A DNA stretch of 64,000 nt from Oryzias latipes (Eukaryota > Chordata > Actinopteri > Beloniformes > Adrianichthyidae), in NCBI RefSeq assembly GCF_002234675.1, contig NC_019872.2:7890950-7954949 (forward strand), read 5' to 3'. The translations under genes and the position numbers were made by a program. Within the stretch, counting starts at the first letter, position 1; every line of letters starts with the position of its first letter. The notes under the pieces were generated by a model. That model ran no database searches. It was not told the origin of the DNA and saw only the letters and a program-made list of their open reading frames with translations. Shown in pieces: positions 49,097 through 58,000 of the stretch.

Positions 49097-52000
49097 TGTG
49101 TGTGTGTGTGTGACTGGTCTGAGGCCTGGTCTGTCATACAAAACAAAAATGTTTTTGTATGAGTATCAACTAAAACTGTCCTGCTGTGCATCAGCAGGAC
49201 AGTTTATTTGCACATTTACCATAGAACTACTTATTTTTTCCATGATTTTATTAAGAGTACCCCATCTGTGCAAACTATTTGACCAACAAACAACACAAAA
49301 AAGAGCACTAATGTCAATTGTTGTAAATTTAACAATAATTGTTACAAATCTATATTCGAACAGACCCACAAATCCACAGGAAAACTAGAGCAACTCATGG
49401 TATTGAAAGCTAACTCTTCAACCAAACTCTGCGGCTTGCATGTTACAATCAAACACGTGCACTGACTTCCTGTGAGGCCTCAGCCTTTAAGCATGCAAGT
49501 AGAAGGCTTCCTCCAAGTCTCTTCCAGCAGAGAGGTTTCTCAAAAAATCTTTAGTATCTAAGTCTGGAAATAACAATCTTCCTGTGCCATGCCTGCAGCC
49601 CATCTCAGTTTGTGGAGACATTTTTCCCAGAACAATGAGATAAAATCTAAACTTGTTTTAGTTTCTTGTAAATCTTCAGATGAAAGCAGTTCTGTTTTCT
49701 TGCTGGCTTTATAAGAGACTAGCTCTACTGTCTGCCTTTGCCCACACAGCTCCTATATCATTAAGGGACCTCACCTGATCTTTCCTTTGCTTTTTTCTTT
49801 GCCCATCTTCGAATCCAGAACTGGATAGTCAGATATTCTGCTTTTTTCCTCTTTATGGTTTTTCTGGGGGCTTACAGTTGTTTCTTCATCCACCCGAGGA
49901 AGAGAGAATGCTGGCCCTGTAAACAAATAGGGATTTATTTTTAATTTAATTTGAAAGGAAACTTAGAGGAAACAGATAGCAGCAAGATACTCTGCCTCAT
50001 GTACCTGATTGAGCGGAGAGGCTCTGAGCAGGTGGAGCGGAAGGAGGAGTGACAGTACGAAGGGAGGAGATCAAACCAGGTTTGGAAAGAGAAGAGGAAG
50101 GGAGTGCAGGCAGTGAAAGGCCAGCAGAGCAGATGGGATTCTCTGGGTCACAAAGAGAATCGAGATCTGGGGAACTCAGTAAAGGGACGGGGGCAATGTC
50201 GCCCGCAAATGGAACAGAGCCAAGCCACAAACCCTGAGCACCTAAACACCATGGAGGAAATGCATGAAAGATGATCAGCAGACAGAAAAAGCAGAAACCA
50301 GGTGAAGATCACAGGAAACAGAAAGGTAGGTACCTGACTCTGATGTGGACAAGGTGGGGAGAGGTGGTGCTGAGGCGAGGGGTGAGGCCTCAGCAGACAG
50401 AGGGGAGGGAGAGGTGGGACGGGCAACAGGTTTTACCACCTGAGGTTGGAAAACGTGTGACTGTCCTGGTAGGAAGAGGGGTAATGACAGAGTATGGTAA
50501 AGGTTTTGGACTGGAGACATTATAGACAAACATCCCAGTCAGAACAGAGGCTAACCCAAGAAAGAAGCAGAGTCAGTTGCAGTCTGAATATCTGGGGGCC
50601 CCCGCTGGTGTGAGACAGGAACTAATGAAGCAAAAAGAGTGAAAAAAAAAGAGGAAAACTATGTGATAAACACTGAAGGTGGAAACGCAAAGCAAGGACG
50701 CATGCACTTAAAGACGGAAAATCGGGGCGGGATTACTCCACACCAACGGTCCTGCCCACAACTCAGCAAATTTCTGATGAACTACTGCCGCTTAACAGAA
50801 ACTATGTCCTACAAAATGACACAGATTTGGGGATTTTGGCGAAAAATGGAAAAGTCATAATTAAAAGACCACTGGGAATGCTTTTCCAATAGATCAAAAA
50901 ATGATCGGAGTAGAACTTTAAACAATGGTGCTACATAACAAGGACAAAAAAAAACAAGTATCGATAAGACCTTTTTTATTGCTGTGTTTTATTAAATGTG
51001 CTACTAAAATATGTTTTTTTTTATTGTGTGCTGCGTTATCATAGTTCCTTTTTCTTATTTTAAGTTGGTCACACAGAACCACACCCTAACTTTTTTTGCA
51101 AATTCAGGATTTTCCTGTCTCATGTGCAGACGCACCGAAAAGTCACGGTCAGCTTCAATAAATAGAGGAGAGTTGACAAAAATTAAATCTGCTTAAACCC
51201 GTCAGTGAACAAATATGTTTACTGTTTTTGAAATAATGAACAGCTGTTTGTCTTTTGCTGTTTCTCTGACAGATACTATTCAATGCCTACATAAGAAAAA
51301 TTGCGATTGTGTGTTGAGGTGTTGCTTTTTTCTTAACTGTTGGGCCTCCAAAAAGAACATCTACATGCATTTAGTTTAGTTTTTTTTTTCATGACAGTAC
51401 CCTGTGAAAAATTCCCACAAAAAGTTGAATCTCATTGTGGAAACATAAGGAAAACTGTTAGTAAGGAACACACTGCATGCCTATCTGCCAGTCAGATACC
51501 TTTAGCTGAACCTGACTGGAAGATTTTGGGCAGAGAAGGAGGCTGAGAGATGACCCATGTGAGGGAAGGCTGAGCGGAGGACACAGCGGGTTTTTGGGTG
51601 GAGGGATGTTTAGGAAGAGGCAAATGGGAGGAAGTGGAGATGGACTTATGGGTAAGAGTGGTGGATACAGTCAAATTTGGCATTTCAGGGGATGAGGTTG
51701 CAGTTTGAAGTAATGATTCGGGTGAATCTAAGGGGAAATTAGAGGTTGACTTTGGAGGAATTCCATCGTAACAGGAGATCACTGATGATGAAGGGGAAGT
51801 AGAAGCAGGTATGAGGTGATCAGGAGGTGGAGGAACATGGTGCACACCAGTTGGAGCGGACATCTTGTCAACAGGACTGGTTGGAGAGTCAGCCACAACA
51901 GAGGCCTCTGGAGGAGCAGGGATGGGGGATTTTTTATGCTTGGACCTGGGCGAGGGCTGAGGGGAGGGGCCAGGGGAAGGCTGCATGTCTGACTGGAAAG

Positions 52001-55000
52001 CGCCAGCGGCGAGGGGATGTCTGGAGCGACGCGGTGAGGGACGAGGGGCGATTGGCAGAGGAGGGCGAGAGTGGACTGCAGAAGTTGAAAAACCATCACA
52101 GCATCCACAGGTTGAAAATGAAAAGACAGAAGAAAAAGGCTCATGAAGGAGGACTGACAAAGAAAACAAAAAAACAGAAAGGGTAATGGAGATTATGGAG
52201 ACAAATCTTGTCTTGTGACCTGCATGAACTAAAGTGAAAACAACACCTTTTTTAAGAATTAAGAAAGCTTGTGAACAATGTTGACCTTACATATTTTAAC
52301 ACAACATAGTACCTGGTCTTATAAAATCTCCACTGGCTTATTGAAGTGAAAAATAAAAACAATAATTTGAAATACAAGCCAATGCATCGTTAGTGTTTAA
52401 GGCAACAATGGATTAAGATGGGGATGCTTTTGATTTACCATAATTATGGTTTTAAAAGTTTGTTATTTTGTTTTGTCAACCTTGAATCTTTTTGTAGATT
52501 CTGGTTACAAAGCATTTTTTATGCAAAGTTTTAAAAAAAAAGATAGTCCAGTGAAAAGTTGTTTTATTTTTCATTAGTTTGACCACTATTGGTTTCAGAA
52601 CTGATTAGAGAATTGATTAGTGTAGTTGTTTTTGTGAATTTAATCAAAATGTATCACTTTAGGTTTTTTTTGTGTCAACAAATATTCTGCTGATGAACTC
52701 AGTGGACTTGGGTCAAATTCACATGGAATTGAAACATTTCACACTTTGATTTAGGAAAGTAAGTCTTAACACTGACTCTCAAGAGCAAAAAAACCTGCTT
52801 AGAAATATTGTGAAGCTTCTTCGGGGCCAGTTTTACCCAGGAGGAAAAAAAATAGCAAAGATGAAACCAGCTAGTAAGTTTTTATTGCTTTTAACTATTG
52901 TTTTTTTATTTATTTATTTTTTATTTATTTATTTATTTTTTTTATTTATGCTTTTTGGTTCTCAAAATTCAACCTCTAGACTGTTTTTAATTCCTATAAT
53001 GAAGATAAAAATGTTTCATTATGTTTTAATTGATTGATTTTAAGAAATAAAACATCAGAGACAAGTGTTTAGTCAGGGTAGATCATGTGAGCTCTAATCT
53101 TGCTTCATTTTCTGCTTTTAGAAGTTGTCACATCTCAAGAAAACCAAAACCTTTATGTTCAGCAAAAACAAGCCCCTAGGAATATGTCAACATTTCTAAA
53201 GATTTGAGACATTTTAATGAGTATTAAATGAGCAAAGAAAGTCTGTCAATGTGGTAAGTAAAGTGGCCTTACAAAGAATTCTTATTATAAAAAACATTCT
53301 GGTCTCAATTCTTATTGAAAATAAAATTCTAGTTTCTAAGACGCGCTTTCTTAGACTAAAATTATTTTGAATTTGAAAAACTTTCTTGATAGAACTAAAT
53401 CTCTCACAAGTCAGAAAATAAGATGTTTTTTTCTGAATCAAAGGTAGTTTTACTTTCTTAAGATTGTGTTATTCCAGTGTGTTTTGCAGAGCAGGAACTA
53501 TTCTTGCAGTAGGGGACATTTTTCTCTTTTGATAGGAGGAGTTTCCCATAACATGAGCCCCAGAGAGAGTTAAGGTGGTATGGATAGCATCACGAGGAAG
53601 GATAGAGGAGGTAGTATTAGGAGTATGTGAAATACTGCATACAGTTTCTGAGAGAAAATGCAGACAGAGCTTGTGTTCATGCCTGCTCCTCTCCAGCAAG
53701 GGAAAAGCTGAGAAATAGAAAGAAGAAGGTGGAAATACCTGAAGCAGAAATGGAAGCTCCAGCAGAGTGTCGCTGGTCAGGAGGTGGGGGAGCGGGGCGG
53801 TTTGGACGGGTAAGTGTGTGTGAAGCAACTATGACATCCACAACAATGAAAAAAAAAAAAAAAAGATCCAGAACAGGAATGAGAAGAAAAAGGGAAAGCT
53901 TGTGCAATGTCAGAACTAAAAAAGAGCTGCCTACTTGTTGAAGTCACAGACTTCCTATCCTCCTCTTCATCGCTCTCGTTAAAGTCATCCAGGTTGCCGA
54001 TATCTGTGGGTTTGACGCTCATGAGGCTGGCAAGGCTCTGCATGTCTTCATCACTGAGAAGAAGAGATTTTTTTTCTAAGCTTTGATTTTCTACTGTGCA
54101 TAAAGTAGACCAAGTTCTGATCAGTTCAACTCAACGTATTTCACCTATTGAAGAAGTACCATAAGAGCAAATGGTGTGGCAACTCTAACCCTTGTGCTAT
54201 CTTAGATGACCCCACCCTTACATTGACGTGTTCTCCCTACCATGACAAAGGTGGATAAAGGTGGAAAGATTTCATGTAATCCATGGAGACCAGTGAAGAT
54301 CACAAATCATTGAAGAAAAAAGGTTCAGAGCACTGTCTAGTGGTATTAGATGTCAAAGTGCCTAGGATAGCACAAGGGTTAAAAAAGGTGTGTGAGCAGT
54401 AACACAGAGGGAACCACTCACGTGGCTTTTCCCTCTCGAACGAACACACATGAGAGTGACAGCTTGAGAGTGGCCTCCACCACTTTGACCGACAGGGGCT
54501 TGAGGTTCAGCGTCAGGTCGGTCTGGGTCGGCGTTGGACTGGCAAAGCGTTTCAGGTTGATGTCAGCAGATGCCAGCACCTTACGGTGACCTTTGTTTTC
54601 CTTCACACAATCAGTCAGGGAAAATATGAGGCTCTGTTCTCATCGATATGAAATGAAATAAAGCTTAGCGATACCCACCCCTTCTATGACAAACGTCCAT
54701 TCTTTGTCCTCAAACTCTTCAGCATTGGCTTCCTGCAGGCAGCAGTGATAAAAGGTTTTCTTTGTTTAGTCAAACCTTCTCTATTAATGTTAGTGATGAA
54801 CATCCGTGTAACAGATGAAGCAGTATAATTTTAAATTCGATTAAACTCAATTTTTTTCCCCTCTGTTTTGACTTGAGCTTAACTTATTTAGAAGAACACA
54901 ATGATATATGTTGACTCTTAGTTATACAAACAAGAAAGAACTTCTTGGTAGATGAAGTTAAAAATATTTCACAATATATAAAAAATAAAATGAACTGCTT

Positions 55001-58000
55001 TAAATAAAGTAAAATTCTTTTTTGGTTTCATTTAACACTTTAGGTTTCAAATGTAAACCCAGTGTCCTGAGTACAATAATACCTTAAAGAGGGTGACTGA
55101 GATGTCGATGTTTTCTGGGACGGGCCACACCACCATGCCTCTGTATGGGTTCTTGATCCCGGGTTGCCAGCTGTGGAGCTGCACAAGAAACAGCATGTGA
55201 ACACAGCCTGTTGTTTATAGGTGCACTCATTCTCCAAGCAGTACACCTGAAGTAGGGTATATATTTGTGGTGCATCAGGGACTTTGAAATTTGAATGTCA
55301 GAAATTTCCTACAGGACAATTTCAACACAATTGTGTGTAGATTTTTTTGTTATTCTAACTAGCAACTCAAAATGACAGCACATCCATAAATAAAAGTATT
55401 TTTGCACTTGGGAAGTCTAAGCTAGCCCCCGGGCAAAGACACATCAATGCAACGTGTTTTCTAATTTACAGTTAAAGTGGAATTGATTGGTTGGGTTATG
55501 ATTACTGGCTGGGTCATGATATGAATCACTGCCTTTAGCCTTGGTTCAATTCTTAATGAGACACACACAATGACAATTTCACATAGCAGCACAAAGCAGT
55601 GCAGGAAAAATACAAGAATGTAAAATTACAAAAAGAAAAAAACATTGCCTAACACAAAAAAGATAAAATAACCAATACTTCACAACAACTTGTGTTTAAA
55701 TAATGTGTATTTGTATTTGCTAATCATGCTGACAACAGTTTTTAATTTTGCCTTAAAAACATTATAATTTGTGTAAATTTCTTGAATCTTTTGGAAATAT
55801 TTATGATGAATTATATGATCTCAAAACAATTACCCTCTGTGACATTCAAATTTTAACCTGCATTTTAATATGCAAATAAGATAATAGTTAGAGGTTGCAA
55901 ATAGCTGACCTATTTTAAAAGTCATGTATTTGTCTAGAATTGGTAGATATGCAAAGTGGATACGATGTGCGCGTCCATGAGACGTCAAATATGAAGACCC
56001 TAAATTCATTTTGTCAGTTAATGCTCTGCAGTGGGCCCAGTTTTGTACAGCCCAAATATGAAGTCTTTCCAGTTTGTTCATGAAACTCCTACTGGCCGCC
56101 TGTGTTTCTCCACACTGAGGTAATGTGGGTCACACTTCTGAACAGTAAGCCAACTAAAAGACTGCAGCATGTGGTGTCCAAGGAAGTTAATGGACTTGTT
56201 TAGTTTCACTAACTGCTTGTTACAGACTCTTTAATGTGTCAGATTTTGAATAATTTTTAAAAATGGAGAAAATTTAGAAAAAACGTTTTCTAAATATTAC
56301 ACTGAGTTTTAAATAAAAAAAATTAAGTTGAAAATAAAAAATAAAAAGTTGAAATCTTAAGGTCATAAACTGAAAAATGGAAGGAATTACAGCAGCAGAG
56401 GGTTCCTACAATAAGACAAACATTTCCTAAAACGTGTGTTTTTTCACCTTGGAACACATGCGTCTGTTCCTCCTCGTCCACACCACTCTCAACTTGTCTG
56501 GTTGCCTTGACAAACACACAAACACATAAAAAAGTTAATGGAATATTGCCTAAAGCTGTCAATCAAAAAATTATCCTTATTTCACACATTATTCACACCT
56601 AAACTCAGCAGGCAAATGATTCAAATGATGCAATTCTTTCCAAAAAAGATTTATTTTGGATTACTTTTAGGTAAAATCACCAAACAAAGTGGACACTGTG
56701 GAAAAATAGGAAACACAGGTTCTTTTACAAGGTCTTATGACTTGTCATTGCTGAGCATTAGCATGCTAGAGGAAAAACACTGTTAGTGGTGTGACAGACT
56801 GTGTTTACAGATTAGGCTTTGAGCACATGATGACATGCTTCATTTGTCTATAGCTCTATGAAATTAACCAACCAAGCAGGCAGCTGTTTATATGTAATTA
56901 GGCTACAGAGTATGTTTTTGGTAAACATGTGCCATTGCATAAGGTTCTATTGTATGTTTCTGTCTTATTTGACACAGGAAGTGAAACAGGAAGTCGTGTC
57001 GATGAGACCGGCCTAAAAGAGAAAGAAGGAACAACCTTAACATATAACCCCAACATCACACATGCAGATGTTGTGCACTTATGTGGAACTAATCATACGC
57101 TCCACAAACTTCAATACCAGCTCATATATATGGCTTTCTCCTGAGTCAGAGCTCAATATGACTTTATGTGCGCATGTGGATATGTGTTAGTGTCAGAAAG
57201 GGGAACAGAAATAGCCTGGTCAAGAAAGAGATAGGTCCATGGTAGGAAATGAAAATGACTAGTAAAGTCATCAGCATCAAATACTATTGTTGGCATAATA
57301 TTGATTTTAGGGAATATTATATATTCCATTGTTACTTTGGAACACACCTCAAAGTCAGTTTTATCTCCTACATTTGAAATTAATACAAATGTTGGACTTC
57401 ATTTGATGTATTCAAAAGGACATTTACTTGCAGCTGTTTCCTCAGAAAAACTTTGCACTTACTAATCGCTGTCACATGAAGCTCTGCTAGTGTGGTATAA
57501 AAATAGTCTTGTTGCAGACTCTTTAATTTTGTCAGTGCCTCTTCCCTGTCGCTGCAGAACAACCATCATTTTCAAACCGTTGTCTTATCTTTGACTCCCT
57601 GCTGTGCTTCTGTTTCCACTAAAACATGTTGGACCCTTATCTTTCATAGAACTTAAACTAGCAGAAAATAGCGACTGTAATCTGGCATTTGAAGCAGCAT
57701 CATGTATGACGAGACCATGTTTTTTCCTGGAGACATTCCACATTAAGTTGCGATTCATCACTCGTGTAGCAACGCTAAAAATCAGTAAAAGAGGAGGTTA
57801 TCCGCTTAGTTTAAATTCTTCATTAACTCTTCTGCTGCTGTGAAAATATTTGGCATTTTGCAGAATTATAAAAAGTTGAAATGCTTCGTGGAACTGTGTG
57901 TAAGAGGTGTCTTAGTGGCTCAAACCTTAGAGCTGAACAGGGAAAAAAAGCAGAGAATAAAGTGTATGCACACATGCAAATGGCGAAGAAAAGAAAACCT

